DNA of 64,000 nt from Phyllobacterium myrsinacearum (GTDB taxonomy: Bacteria; Pseudomonadota; Alphaproteobacteria; Rhizobiales; Rhizobiaceae): NCBI RefSeq assembly GCF_014138285.1, contig NZ_JACGXN010000011.1, positions 62,001 through 126,000 of the forward strand, written 5' to 3'. The translations under genes were made by a program, and so were the position numbers. This document shows positions 36,361 through 45,480 of this stretch, piece after piece (within the stretch, counting starts at the first letter, position 1; each line of letters opens with the position of its first letter). The notes beneath the pieces are model-generated. The model did not search any database. It worked only from the letters and a program-made list of their open reading frames with translations, and was not told the origin of the DNA.

Positions 36361-37219
36361 ACCTCTTCTCAGAGTCGAAAATCTCAATGTAAATTTTCAT
36401 ACGGCACAGCGTGTCAACCATGCAGTCCGGGGTATCTCCTTCAGCATAGGGCGCGAAAAGGTCGGCATTGTTGGCGAATCCGGTTCCGGCAAATCGCTTA
36501 CCGGGCGCTCTGTACTGAAATTGACAGCCAAGGCGGCGAAGGTAACAGCCGACAGAATGTCGTTCGATGGCATTGATCTGCTTGAGGCCTCCGAACGCCA
36601 GATGCGTACAATCCGCGGTAACCGTATTTCGATGATTATGCAGGATCCGAAATTCTCGCTCAATCCGTTGATGCGGGTCGGCCATCAGATCATGGAGGCC
36701 TATCGGTTGCATCATCGGGCAACCGTGAAGATTGCCAGGGAAAAGGCACTGGCAATGCTCGAGGCGGTACACATTCGCAATCCGGATCGCGTGTTCCAAC
36801 TCCTGCCACACGAAGTTTCCGGGGGCATGGGGCAACGGATCATGATCGCTATGATGCTGATCCCGGAGCCTGATCTGATCATTGCAGATGAGCCTACGTC
36901 AGCACTTGACGTAACAGTGCGCCGACAAGTGTTGAGTATTCTTGACGAGTTGATTACCCGGCGTAATGCAGGATTGATGTTTATCAGCCACGATCTCAAT
37001 CTGGTTGCGGATTTCTGCGACCGCGTTCTGGTCATGTATGCCGGACGGATCATGGAGGATCTGCCCGCCAGTGAGCTGCACAACGCCAAACACCCTTATA
37101 CGCAGGCGCTGTTGGAAAGCCTGCCCCGCATAGATCGTCCGGTGGACATGCTTCAAATCCCGACGCGTGATGCGGCGTGGCTGAACGGACCTGTTCTGAA
37201 AAGCGGGGAATGGGTATGA
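36353..37219 (+). CDS. Peptide ABC transporter ATPase (DppD type)
   Basis: A 288-residue ATPase with Walker A GESGSGKS near residue 38, the signature VSGGMGQR and Walker B LIIADEPTSALD. The C-terminal oligopeptide/dipeptide domain (HPYTQALLESLPR) is present but short. The true start is ATG 36353, overlapping the DppC stop by 8 bases. Upstream ATG 36302 lies within DppC. Confidence 0.9.
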   Translation: MAEPLLRVENLNVNFHTAQRVNHAVRGISFSIGREKVGIVGESGSGKSLTGRSVLKLTAKAAKVTADRMSFDGIDLLEASERQMRTIRGNRISMIMQDPKFSLNPLMRVGHQIMEAYRLHHRATVKIAREKALAMLEAVHIRNPDRVFQLLPHEVSGGMGQRIMIAMMLIPEPDLIIADEPTSALDVTVRRQVLSILDELITRRNAGLMFISHDLNLVADFCDRVLVMYAGRIMEDLPASELHNAKHPYTQALLESLPRIDRPVDMLQIPTRDAAWLNGPVLKSGEWV

Positions 37220-37998
37220 ACGTGACAACCGACAAGATCATCGAAACAGTTGGCCTGACTGTCGCGTTCGGAAGTGGTGCTACGTCAACCACCGCAGTCA
37301 ACGATGTGTCGTTCTTCCTCGATCGAGGAGAGGCGTTTGGTTTGATTGGCGAGTCCGGTTGCGGCAAGTCAACGATCCTGCGTGCGCTTGCGGGATTGAA
37401 CCCCGACTACTCGGGATCAATCCTGTCCGGCAATAAGGAGGTGGGACATCGTCGTGACAAGGCATTTTTCCGTCGTGTCCAGATGGTATTTCAGGATCCC
37501 TATGCTTCGCTTCATCCCCGCAAGATGGTGCAGAATGTTTTGCTTGAATCGTTGATTATTCACGGTTTCGACAATCATCAGAAGAGGATCAGTGCGGCGC
37601 TTGACGCTGTGGGGCTGGGATCGGCTTTCCGGTACCGTTACCCTCACGAACTTTCCGGCGGTCAAAGACAGCGTGTGGCCATTGCGCGTGCCTTGATCAT
37701 TGAGCCGGAAATTCTGCTGCTGGATGAACCGACCTCGGCCCTCGATGTCTCGGTACAGGCAGAAATCCTTAATCTGCTGAAAACGCTGCGGCGGGAGAGA
37801 GGTCTCACTTATCTGATGGTCACACATGATCTTGCCGTCGTTACGCATCTTTGTGAACGTATCGCCATCATGCACAGCGGCCGCATTCTGGAAGAAATGA
37901 CGGTGGAGCGGATTCGGGCAGGGGAGGTCAAGGAGGAATACAGCCGTAACTTTCTCGCGGCCAGCATCGGTTATAAGCCAATGGAATATGCATCATGA
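37216..37998 (+). CDS. Peptide ABC transporter ATPase (DppF type)
   Basis: A 260-residue ATPase: Walker A GESGCGKST, Q-loop MVFQDPYASLHPR, signature LSGGQRQR and Walker B LLLDEPTSALD. ATG 37216 overlaps the previous stop as ATGA, with GGGGA upstream. It lacks the long C-terminal cap of E. coli DppF. The last 4 bases overlap the start of the beta-lactamase-fold gene. Confidence 0.9.
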   Translation: MNVTTDKIIETVGLTVAFGSGATSTTAVNDVSFFLDRGEAFGLIGESGCGKSTILRALAGLNPDYSGSILSGNKEVGHRRDKAFFRRVQMVFQDPYASLHPRKMVQNVLLESLIIHGFDNHQKRISAALDAVGLGSAFRYRYPHELSGGQRQRVAIARALIIEPEILLLDEPTSALDVSVQAEILNLLKTLRRERGLTYLMVTHDLAVVTHLCERIAIMHSGRILEEMTVERIRAGEVKEEYSRNFLAASIGYKPMEYAS

Positions 37999-38984
37999 CC
38001 ACTTCGAACGGTTTGGTCCTGAACCTTGATGAGGATGTAGAAACGCGTGGCTGGTCACGGCATGGTCTGGAAGCGATGAGGGCCTATGCCGCCACGATTG
38101 CAAGTGATGCATTGATCGTTTTACAGGGCGACAGATTGATTGCAAATTACGGCGATCTTGAATGTCGGTATCAGTGCCATTCCATGCGCAAGAGTTTTCT
38201 CAGCGCACTGATCGGCATTGCAGTCGAAAAAGGCACTATCGATCTCTCACTGACGCTGCAGCAACTCGATATCGATGACAAGGAGAGCCTGAGCTCTGTC
38301 GAGAAACAGGCAACGATCTTTGATCTTCTGACAGCCCGTTCCGGTATTTATCACCCGGCAGGTTACGAGACGGCGTGGATGAGGTCCCTCAAACCCCCGC
38401 GCCATTCGCATGCTCCGGGAACACATTGGTGTTACAGCAATTGGGATTTTAACGCGCTGGGTACGATTTACACCCAGTTGACTGGTTTCGACATTCACGA
38501 TGCCTTCAATAACCTTATCGCCAAGCCGCTCGGCATGGAGGATTTTCGCTATGACGAGGAGCGTAGGGACGGGGGGCTGCAACCCGACGAATGTTCGTGG
38601 CACCCTGCCTATCCTTTCCGCATGTCGGCACGTGATCTTGCCCGTTTCGGCCAGTTGTTTCTGCAACAGGGGGAGTGGAACGGCCGGCAGATCATCCCCC
38701 GGGACTGGGTGACAACCAGTGTGTTGCCCTACTCCGACGCCGGGACACGCGGCGCCTATGGTTATATGTGGTGGATTTGCCGCAGTGGTATCGCGTTTCC
38801 CGAGGTTGTTTTGCCTGACGACAGCTATCACGCCCTTGGTGCAGGCGGTCATTTCTGCCTGATTATTCCGGCATTCGATCTTGTCATCATTCATCGCGTC
38901 AATACGGATATTGCAGACCGGGAAGTAGACCGGTTCCAGTTCGGCAAATTGCTCAAACTTCTGCTCGCGGCCCGTAGAAACTGA
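37995..38984 (+). CDS. Class C beta-lactamase-fold serine hydrolase
   Basis: A 329-residue penicillin-binding-protein-like hydrolase. The nucleophile motif SMRK is at Ser63-x-x-Lys66, the second motif YSN is in HWCYSNWDFN, and the third, KTG-like region reads GAGGHFCL. No signal peptide is seen, so it is probably cytosolic. That argues against an antibiotic-resistance role and for an esterase, D-aminopeptidase or amidase role on imported peptides. Its start overlaps the DppF-type gene (ATGA), so it is translationally coupled to the importer. Confidence 0.85.
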   Translation: MTTSNGLVLNLDEDVETRGWSRHGLEAMRAYAATIASDALIVLQGDRLIANYGDLECRYQCHSMRKSFLSALIGIAVEKGTIDLSLTLQQLDIDDKESLSSVEKQATIFDLLTARSGIYHPAGYETAWMRSLKPPRHSHAPGTHWCYSNWDFNALGTIYTQLTGFDIHDAFNNLIAKPLGMEDFRYDEERRDGGLQPDECSWHPAYPFRMSARDLARFGQLFLQQGEWNGRQIIPRDWVTTSVLPYSDAGTRGAYGYMWWICRSGIAFPEVVLPDDSYHALGAGGHFCLIIPAFDLVIIHRVNTDIADREVDRFQFGKLLKLLLAARRN

Positions 38985-39022
38985 TGGGCCACTAATTTCA
39001 CAATAACTGAACGGGACCAGCG

Positions 39023-40375
39023 ATGACCAGTATCATCGAAACAATTGCTGCGTGGTGCAGTTCGCAAACAGAATTCAGTCACGGGGCACGCGAACACGCA
39101 AAGCATGCAATTGCCGACACGATCGGCTGCATGTTTGCGGGACAAAGTGATTTTTCTCCGCAAGCGGCAAGGCGCGCGTTCGCTGGTTATCTTACACCGG
39201 ACGGTCCATCGAGCATTGTTGGTGGCGGAAAGGCCAATGAAGCGGTCGCCGCGTTGATCAACGCCACAGCTGCTCACGCTCTCGATTATGACGATAATTT
39301 TCTGCCTGGTATGAGCCATGCGTCCGCAGTGCTGGTACCTGCGCTGCTTGCGATCGCAGAAGCCCGCAATGCTGGCGGCAGCTCTTTGATCGATGCCTAT
39401 CTGATTGGCCTACAGGCACAAGCTTTCGTCGGTGATGGCGTCGGGTCTTCGCACTATACCGCGGGCTGGCACGGCACGTCCACAATCGGTACGATTGGTA
39501 CTGCGGCCGGCATCGCCTGGTTGATCGGTCTCGATGCGGACGGAATCGCCCGAAGCTTGAGCAATGCCGTCAGTCTGGCATCCGGCATGAAAGGTCAGTT
39601 TGGGACGCCTATCAAACCGCTTCATGCTGGACTTGCTGCACGCAATGCAATCGATGCGGCCAAGATGGCTGCAAGCGGTATGACTGGCCGGTTCGATATT
39701 CTGGAGGGTGAACAAGGTTTTCGCGAATTGTTTGGAGGCCGCCATCCCGGCCAATGGGACGCCAGGGCCATCGCAGCAACCGTAAAGCACACGATCGAAA
39801 CGGCTGGTGTCCTTCCCAAGCGTCACCCATGCTGCGGTTCTACCCATCTGATAAGCGATGCAATTCTCGATCTGAAAGCCTTGGAGCAATTCGAGATTGA
39901 TAATGTCGTGTCAGTTGAAACGCTGGTCGGCATTTCCAATTGGCGAAACCTCTCCTATCCTCGGCCGCAGGACGAAATGCAGGCGCGTTTCTCCATGCAA
40001 TATTGTGTGGCGCGTATTCTGCGCAACGACTCTCTTGTTCTTTCGGATTTCACCCAGGAAGCGGTGAGGAACAATCCTGATGTCGAACTGATGGGCAGGG
40101 TAAGCATGACGCCCTATACCGAAGAGCAGGAACTTGTCAGTGGTTCAAAGTTACCGCACGTCGTAACAATCCACCTTGCTGACGGACGGACATTGAAGGC
40201 AAAGCGGCAAGCACCCAAGGGGGCACTGGATGACCCGTTTGACGCACAGGACCGCGAAAAAAAATTTATGGACTGTTGTGGCAATCTGGCTAACGGCAGG
40301 GATATCTACAGACGTTTGTGCGCGCTGGAACACCAGGACGATATGCATTTTCTGACACCGGTTTTTGCACTGTGA
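39023..40375 (+). CDS. MmgE/PrpD-family protein
   Basis: A 450-residue member of the family that includes 2-methylcitrate dehydratase PrpD, cis-aconitate decarboxylase and iminodisuccinate epimerase. The motif HALDYDDNFLPGMSHASAV holds the conserved Asp/His active-site residues, and SGMKGQFGTPIKPLHAGLAA holds the substrate-binding Lys/His stretch. Residues near KRHPCCGSTH complete the site. Association with a peptide importer rather than with methylcitrate genes suggests a dehydratase, isomerase or epimerase for a peptide-derived acid such as an aspartate derivative. The substrate is inferred only. Confidence 0.88.
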   Translation: MTSIIETIAAWCSSQTEFSHGAREHAKHAIADTIGCMFAGQSDFSPQAARRAFAGYLTPDGPSSIVGGGKANEAVAALINATAAHALDYDDNFLPGMSHASAVLVPALLAIAEARNAGGSSLIDAYLIGLQAQAFVGDGVGSSHYTAGWHGTSTIGTIGTAAGIAWLIGLDADGIARSLSNAVSLASGMKGQFGTPIKPLHAGLAARNAIDAAKMAASGMTGRFDILEGEQGFRELFGGRHPGQWDARAIAATVKHTIETAGVLPKRHPCCGSTHLISDAILDLKALEQFEIDNVVSVETLVGISNWRNLSYPRPQDEMQARFSMQYCVARILRNDSLVLSDFTQEAVRNNPDVELMGRVSMTPYTEEQELVSGSKLPHVVTIHLADGRTLKAKRQAPKGALDDPFDAQDREKKFMDCCGNLANGRDIYRRLCALEHQDDMHFLTPVFAL

Positions 40376-40389
40376 AAAAGCCGGCAGTG

Positions 40390-41307
40390 TTATTCAGCTG
40401 CGAGCTCGGCGACAGCTTGCTCCTGAGTGACGATTTTTCGCCAGAACTGTTCCGCATGCCTGCTGCGAAATACGAGCGGTCGATATACTCTGATGTCCAC
40501 GAGAAGTTCCCAGCTGCGGTCACCCGCGCAGACCAAAGTGCCGGTTGCAAGCTCCGTCCTTATGAGGCTCTCAGGTATCCAGGCAACGCCGCTGCCAGAC
40601 AGCGTCATTGCCTTGAGCCCAGCCGCCATTCCATTCTCATAAATGGTTTTGAGCGGTAAGGGCCTGCGCGAAAATACGTGATTGAGCATGTGGGCGAAGA
40701 AGGAGCAATCGCCATAGCTGAGATACTCGATTGGTCTTTGACCCGTGGTCAATGGATGAAGCGGCTTCCCTGTTATATCCGGAGCACATACCGGGATGAC
40801 TTTCTCCTGACCGAGCGGCAGGAAAGCATATCCCTCAAGTTGCTTCATTGAGGGAATTGAATCATGCGCGTAAGTTAATAAAAAATCACTCTCGCCGTTG
40901 AAAAGTGACGAAATATTCCCGAGAAACGATGACTTCGGTTCGGAAAAACGTGTCCGGGTCGCAAATCCAGCGGACTTAATCCAGTGGGGGAAAAAAGTAA
41001 GTGAGAGTGTGTTCAACGTTGCAAAAGTGAGTGTATCGGCATTGTGAAAATGACGCTGCTGCATGCTGCTTCGCAGTTCTGAAAGGGTGGACATAATCTC
41101 CGTTGCCTTGGCAAAGAATTCCTGGCCTTCCGGGGTAAGCTGCACCGGATATGTCTTGCGAGAAATCAGAGAAGCACCCAGCCAATCTTCGAGCTGCTTG
41201 ATACGGCGGCTCAAAGCTGGTTGTGTTATATTGCGCTCACTCGCCGCTCTCGAAAAGTTTAGGCAACGCGCCAAGCTGACAAAGTCTTCAAACCATTTGA
41301 GTTCCAA
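40390..41307 (-). CDS. LysR-family transcriptional regulator
   Basis: A 305-residue LysR protein. The wHTH reads LNFSRAASERNITQPALSRRIKQLEDWLG (residues about 16-45), followed by the effector-binding domain. It converges on the MmgE/PrpD gene with 14 bp between the stops. It is the nearest regulator for the peptide operon, although it is not divergent from it. Confidence 0.9.
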   Translation of the reverse strand: MELKWFEDFVSLARCLNFSRAASERNITQPALSRRIKQLEDWLGASLISRKTYPVQLTPEGQEFFAKATEIMSTLSELRSSMQQRHFHNADTLTFATLNTLSLTFFPHWIKSAGFATRTRFSEPKSSFLGNISSLFNGESDFLLTYAHDSIPSMKQLEGYAFLPLGQEKVIPVCAPDITGKPLHPLTTGQRPIEYLSYGDCSFFAHMLNHVFSRRPLPLKTIYENGMAAGLKAMTLSGSGVAWIPESLIRTELATGTLVCAGDRSWELLVDIRVYRPLVFRSRHAEQFWRKIVTQEQAVAELAAE

Positions 41308-41634
41308 GCATTCAGCCTTTCAATTTCAAGTGGCACACCCTTCATCAACTGGTGGAATATCTTCTGCGGGTTTCGACGCGAATGCAACATGCGCTTTAAA
41401 GCTTGTTGTGTCACAAACTATGGATTTGGCACGAAATTGATCATTCATTCGGACACCGTGCTGGCTGCACTCGCAGCCTGATCTGCAAATATAGGTTTGC
41501 TCTGCACGTAGCCGCCGTTAATCGTCACTGCTGCGTGACAAGCGGATATTGCGCCGTTTCTTGTGTCCATCTGGAAGCTTTGCGACACAGGCCGGCAACA
41601 ATGATGCCTTGCTGAGCCTGTGTCGTCGATTAAG
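41308..41634. other. Intergenic region
   Basis: About 330 bases between the start of the LysR gene and the stop of the ABC permease gene. Only short frames without ribosome-binding sites are present. It must contain the LysR promoter. No terminator-like hairpin was recognised by eye. Confidence 0.4.
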
Positions 41635-42411
41635 TCAGGCCGTGCGTTCTTCTGCAGCATTCGGCCGCCACTTGATCAGGCGGCTTTCCACCACATCAAG
41701 CACGCGGTCAATGACGAGAACGAATATGGCCAGGATGATGATGCCGGCAAAGACGCCAACGGCATCGAAATTGCCTTCAGCCTGGGCAATCAGATAACCA
41801 AGGCCCGCGGATGCGCCGAGGTATTCACCAATGATGGCACCAACGACCGCAAACCCGACCGAGGTGCGCAAAGAGGACAGGATCCAGCTTGCCGCAGCGG
41901 GAAAATAAACATGACGCAGAAGTTCCGAACGCTTTGCCCCGAGAATGCGGGCATTGGCCAGGACCACCGGATTGACTTCACGCACGCCCTGCATTGCATT
42001 GAAGAATGTGATGAAGAAAACGAGTGTGACGGCAAGCGCCACTTTCGACCAGAGGCCAAGTCCAAGCCAAAGAACAAAGATTGGTGCCAGTACAACGCGA
42101 GGGATGGCATTCAGGCCTTTGATGAAAGGGTCAAGAATGCGGGCAGCACTGCGGCTGAGACCAAGCCATACGCCAGCTGCAACGCCAAGCCCCGTTCCTA
42201 TGACATAGCCGAGCACGGTTTCCGTCAGCGTGATCGTGACGTGACGATAGAAATTGGGATCGATGATCCAGGTGACAATCTGGTTGAAAATGTCGATCGG
42301 TGCCGGAAAGAAGAAGACGTCGATGACGCCGGTTGAAACCCCCAATTGCCAGCCGCCCAGAATGGCAACAAGCAAACCCAGTTGAATAAGTCGTTCAGTC
42401 GCGACGTTCAT
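41635..42411 (-). CDS. Nitrate/sulfonate/taurine-type ABC transporter permease (SsuC/TauC)
   Basis: A 258-residue permease with six hydrophobic segments and the EAA loop NARILGAKRSELLRHVYFPAAASWILSSLR split across a turn. The true start at 42411 overlaps the ATPase gene by 17 bases; the longer frame to 42513 is inside that gene. It is the last gene of the operon. Confidence 0.9.
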   Translation of the reverse strand: MNVATERLIQLGLLVAILGGWQLGVSTGVIDVFFFPAPIDIFNQIVTWIIDPNFYRHVTITLTETVLGYVIGTGLGVAAGVWLGLSRSAARILDPFIKGLNAIPRVVLAPIFVLWLGLGLWSKVALAVTLVFFITFFNAMQGVREVNPVVLANARILGAKRSELLRHVYFPAAASWILSSLRTSVGFAVVGAIIGEYLGASAGLGYLIAQAEGNFDAVGVFAGIIILAIFVLVIDRVLDVVESRLIKWRPNAAEERTA

Positions 42412-43225
42412 AGCTCTTCTCCACTTCGCCGCGCAGCGACGCCCAGATATTGCGGTACAGATCCATGAACCGCGGATCCAGTTTGATTTCAGCGACGTCG
42501 CGGGGCCGCGCAAGATCTACATCGAAGCTGTCGATAACCCGGCTGCGGGGACCGGCGGCGAGCACTGCCACCCGGTCACCAAGCGCTATTGCTTCTTCCA
42601 GATCATGCGTGATCATCACGACGGCACGGCGCTCTTCCTGCCAGAGGCGCAGAAGTTCGTTCTGCATCAAATGCCGGGTATGAATATCAAGCGCTGAGAA
42701 AGGCTCGTCCATCAAAATGACTTTCGGGCCGCTGATCAGTGCCTGTGCCATCTGCACACGCTTTCGCTGACCGCCGGAAAGCTGATGCGGGTATCGATGT
42801 TCGAAGCCTTTCAGCCCAACTTTGGCAAGCCATATCATCGACCGTTCCCGGCGTTCTGCTGTTGCGACGCCCTTGAACAACAATCCGAGTTCCACATTCT
42901 CGATAGATGTTTTCCAGGGCAGCAAGGCATCCTGCTGGAAGAGGTAACCGATATCGTTCTGAATGCCCGACACCGGATTGCCGTCGATCGAAACGCGGCC
43001 GCCCGATGGCTTGAGCAGTCCGGCAATAGCGTTCAGTATCGTACTCTTGCCGCACCCGGTGGGGCCGACGATGGCGAGAAACTCTCCGTCGGCCACGGTC
43101 AGATTGACATTCTCCACCGCAACGAACGTGCCAAATGATATCGTCACGGAATCGATGGATACCATCGCTTTTCGTTGTTGCTCGACTGTTGCCGGCACAA
43201 CCGGTTTTACCATTGCCAGGGCCAT
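42395..43225 (-). CDS. Nitrate/sulfonate/taurine-type ABC transporter ATPase (SsuB/TauB)
   Basis: A 276-residue ATPase: Walker A GPTGCGKST near residue 56, Q-loop YLFQQDALLPWKT, signature LSGGQRKRVQMA and Walker B VILMDEPFSALD. TauB-like C-terminal tail. It lies 11 bp behind the substrate-binding protein gene in a four-gene operon on the minus strand. Confidence 0.93.
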   Translation of the reverse strand: MALAMVKPVVPATVEQQRKAMVSIDSVTISFGTFVAVENVNLTVADGEFLAIVGPTGCGKSTILNAIAGLLKPSGGRVSIDGNPVSGIQNDIGYLFQQDALLPWKTSIENVELGLLFKGVATAERRERSMIWLAKVGLKGFEHRYPHQLSGGQRKRVQMAQALISGPKVILMDEPFSALDIHTRHLMQNELLRLWQEERRAVVMITHDLEEAIALGDRVAVLAAGPRSRVIDSFDVDLARPRDVAEIKLDPRFMDLYRNIWASLRGEVEKSYERRD

Positions 43226-43236
43226 GGTCTTCTCCC

Positions 43237-44238
43237 TCAGTTCGTGCCTTCGCGGGGCGCTTTGTCGACAAAATTGTTCGTGTAAGTTTTCTTCAGATCG
43301 ATGTCCGTTGCGGCCACCTTGTCATTGAAGCTCTTCAGAACAGCCAGCGGAGTTTCAACGTCGGTTTCATCGAAGCGGCCATCGACGGAGAAGATCGGCT
43401 TGGCATTTGCCACGGCCTTCACGTAGGTATCGCGGTCTCCGGAAATGAACGCTTCGGGGAGCTTTTGAACGATCTCCTCCGGTGCGCTTTTGTTCATCCA
43501 TTCGAGTGCCTTGACGGTCGCGTTGACGACTTTTTGGATCGTTTCCGGATTCTTGTCGATGTAGGATTGCGTGGCATAGAGAACGGAGGTCGGATAGATG
43601 CCGCCGTAAATCTCCTTGGCGCCTTCGTCACTGCGCGCGTCAATCAGGATTTTGCCGACGGCTTTGGCTTCAATGAAGGTAGCGGCCGGATCGTAGTTCA
43701 CCAGCAGGTCAACCTTTCCCTGTTCGAGGGCAGCAACGGCTGCGGAGCCCGAGCCGACACCGATGAGGGATACGTCATCGGCCGAGAGCTTGTGACGCTG
43801 CAGATAATATCGAACGAAGAAATCAGATGAGGAACCGGGGGCGGTGATGCCGATCTTCGCTCCCTTGATGGTTTCTGGCTTTGCCGGATCAAACGTTGTG
43901 TTCTTGCCGCCTGCAAGCACCAGACCCGAATTTCGCGCCAGCAAGACAATGCCAACGACGTCTTTCTTTTGTGCCTGCATCTGGATCGTGTGGTCGTAGA
44001 AGCCAACGGCTATGTCGGTGGAACCGGCGACAAGCGCCTGCAGTGTCTTGGAACCGCCCGAGGCGAAATTCTCGACGGTGACATCAAGGCCTTCTTTTTC
44101 GTAAAGACCCAGGCCTGACGCGACCGGAAATGGCAGATTGTTGAGATTGTAAGAGCCGACGCTGATGCGGACAGGTTCGGCGAACGCTGACCCTGTAAAT
44201 GCAACAGTCGCCGCCAAAGCGAGCATAAGTTTATGCAT
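43237..44238 (-). CDS. ABC transporter substrate-binding protein (SsuA/ThiY-like)
   Basis: A 333-residue periplasmic protein. The signal peptide runs to about residue 20 (MLALAATVAFTGSAFA|EP). Family pattern: SGLGLYEKEGLDVTVENFASGGS and later INYDPAATFIEAKAVG-like text (LLVNYDPAATF). GGGAGAA precedes ATG 44238. The ligand could be an aromatic or sulfonated carboxylate, given the tautomerase gene at the head of the operon. Confidence 0.9.
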   Translation of the reverse strand: MHKLMLALAATVAFTGSAFAEPVRISVGSYNLNNLPFPVASGLGLYEKEGLDVTVENFASGGSKTLQALVAGSTDIAVGFYDHTIQMQAQKKDVVGIVLLARNSGLVLAGGKNTTFDPAKPETIKGAKIGITAPGSSSDFFVRYYLQRHKLSADDVSLIGVGSGSAAVAALEQGKVDLLVNYDPAATFIEAKAVGKILIDARSDEGAKEIYGGIYPTSVLYATQSYIDKNPETIQKVVNATVKALEWMNKSAPEEIVQKLPEAFISGDRDTYVKAVANAKPIFSVDGRFDETDVETPLAVLKSFNDKVAATDIDLKKTYTNNFVDKAPREGTN

Positions 44239-44286
44239 GGTATTTTCTCCCAGATGTGCGATTGCCCTCCCGGCAACCGCGTTCAA

Positions 44287-45369
44287 TTATGCCGCGCAAA
44301 CCATTTGCGCCACAGGTTTTGCAAAGACCTGGCCCTCGAACAGGCGGCGGGCGGTCCTCAATATGCCGGCCACCGTTTTGCCATCCCGCGAATCCAGCTT
44401 TACCTCCAAGCGTCCGCTTGGATGTTCGAGAATAAGGACAACGGGAGGCTTGCGCTCGCCGATCAAAGCCGATGCGACGGTGTTGTCACTGATGCAAGCC
44501 GTGGCAATGCCAACGGCTCCCGTTGTGGCAAGCGAGGGGTGGCATTCGTGCGGCATGAAGTAGCGTACATTCAGATCGCCGCCTGCTTTTGGCTTTGAGA
44601 TCAGTACAGGCTTCGGCGTGACTTGCGCCCGTACGTCTCCCATCCCCATGCGCTGACCCGCTTGCAGCCGCAAATTTTCCAGCCGCTCGCGTAAGACGTA
44701 GTTGGCGTTGAGTTCGGCTGCGGTCTCATAGCCGGTTGCTCCGATGGCGGCGGCTTCGAGGATCATCATGGGCATGGCGCAATCGATGCAGGTGACATCA
44801 ATACCGTCGATAAACTCGCGCGTCTGCCCAGTCGGGAAGAGACTGCCCGTCCGCGCACCGGCTGCATCCATGAACGTCAGGGCAATCGGCGCAGCGTGTC
44901 CGGGTACCCCGTCAATAGATGCGTCACCGAGATAAGCAACACGGCCTTCGGGCGTTGGAACCTCCGCCTCGATTAGCTTGCCCGTATTGACGTTGTGTAT
45001 CCGCACCCGCGTTATCGGTCCTGTCGTTTTGACAAGACCGGCTTCGATGGCAAACGGACCGACTGCCGCGAGCATGTTGCCGCAGTTGGGCGATGTATCG
45101 ACCATTTGCTGATCAATGCGAACCTGGGCAAAGAGGTAGTCGACATCTGCGCCCGGTACGGTTGCCGGGCCGACGATTGCAACTTTGCTGGTGACGGGGT
45201 TGCCGCCGCCAATACCGTCGATTTGCAGGGGATGGCCGGAACCCATCACGGACAGTAGAATCTGATCGCGCTGACGCGGATTGGATGGAAGATCAGACGC
45301 CAGGAAAAAAGGACCCTTGGACGTACCGCCTCTCATCAGGACACAGGGTATGCGAATAAGGTCATTCAT
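44287..45369 (-). CDS. PrpF/4-oxalomesaconate tautomerase-like protein (GalD type)
   Basis: A 360-residue PrpF-family isomerase with the diaminopimelate-epimerase-like fold. The start RIPCVLMRGGTSKGPFFLASDLP is the family signature. The catalytic cysteine regions are DTSPNCGNM and TCIDCAMP, and the C-terminal HECHPSLATTGAVGIATACI is conserved in 4-oxalomesaconate tautomerases (gallate pathway). It may interconvert keto and enol forms of a tricarboxylate from aromatic breakdown. Other gallate or protocatechuate 4,5-cleavage genes are absent from the window, so the pathway role is inferred. It heads the ABC importer operon and is divergent from a LysR gene. Confidence 0.85.
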   Translation of the reverse strand: MNDLIRIPCVLMRGGTSKGPFFLASDLPSNPRQRDQILLSVMGSGHPLQIDGIGGGNPVTSKVAIVGPATVPGADVDYLFAQVRIDQQMVDTSPNCGNMLAAVGPFAIEAGLVKTTGPITRVRIHNVNTGKLIEAEVPTPEGRVAYLGDASIDGVPGHAAPIALTFMDAAGARTGSLFPTGQTREFIDGIDVTCIDCAMPMMILEAAAIGATGYETAAELNANYVLRERLENLRLQAGQRMGMGDVRAQVTPKPVLISKPKAGGDLNVRYFMPHECHPSLATTGAVGIATACISDNTVASALIGERKPPVVLILEHPSGRLEVKLDSRDGKTVAGILRTARRLFEGQVFAKPVAQMVCAA

Positions 45370-45395
45370 GGCTCAATGCTCTTTAATTCATGCGT

Positions 45396-45457
45396 TCAAC
45401 AAAACAATCTGTTGATTTATTGCATTTTGCGGTAAGATAATTGATATGTGAAATGCA
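45396..45457. promoter_or_regulatory. Candidate LysR sites in divergent promoter
   Basis: TCAACA-N8-TGTTGA (45396-45415) is an inverted repeat, and TGCATTT (45421-45427) is matched by AAATGCA (45451-45457). Both lie in the 110-bp gap between the divergent tautomerase and LysR genes, which is where a LysR regulator normally binds. No experiment supports either dyad. Confidence 0.45.
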
Positions 45458-45480
45458 AAGTTTATGAGGATTGATGCGAT

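Noticed and set aside
37995-38984. Antibiotic-resistance beta-lactamase
   Set aside because: There is no signal peptide and the gene is translationally coupled to a peptide importer, so a cytosolic hydrolase is more likely.
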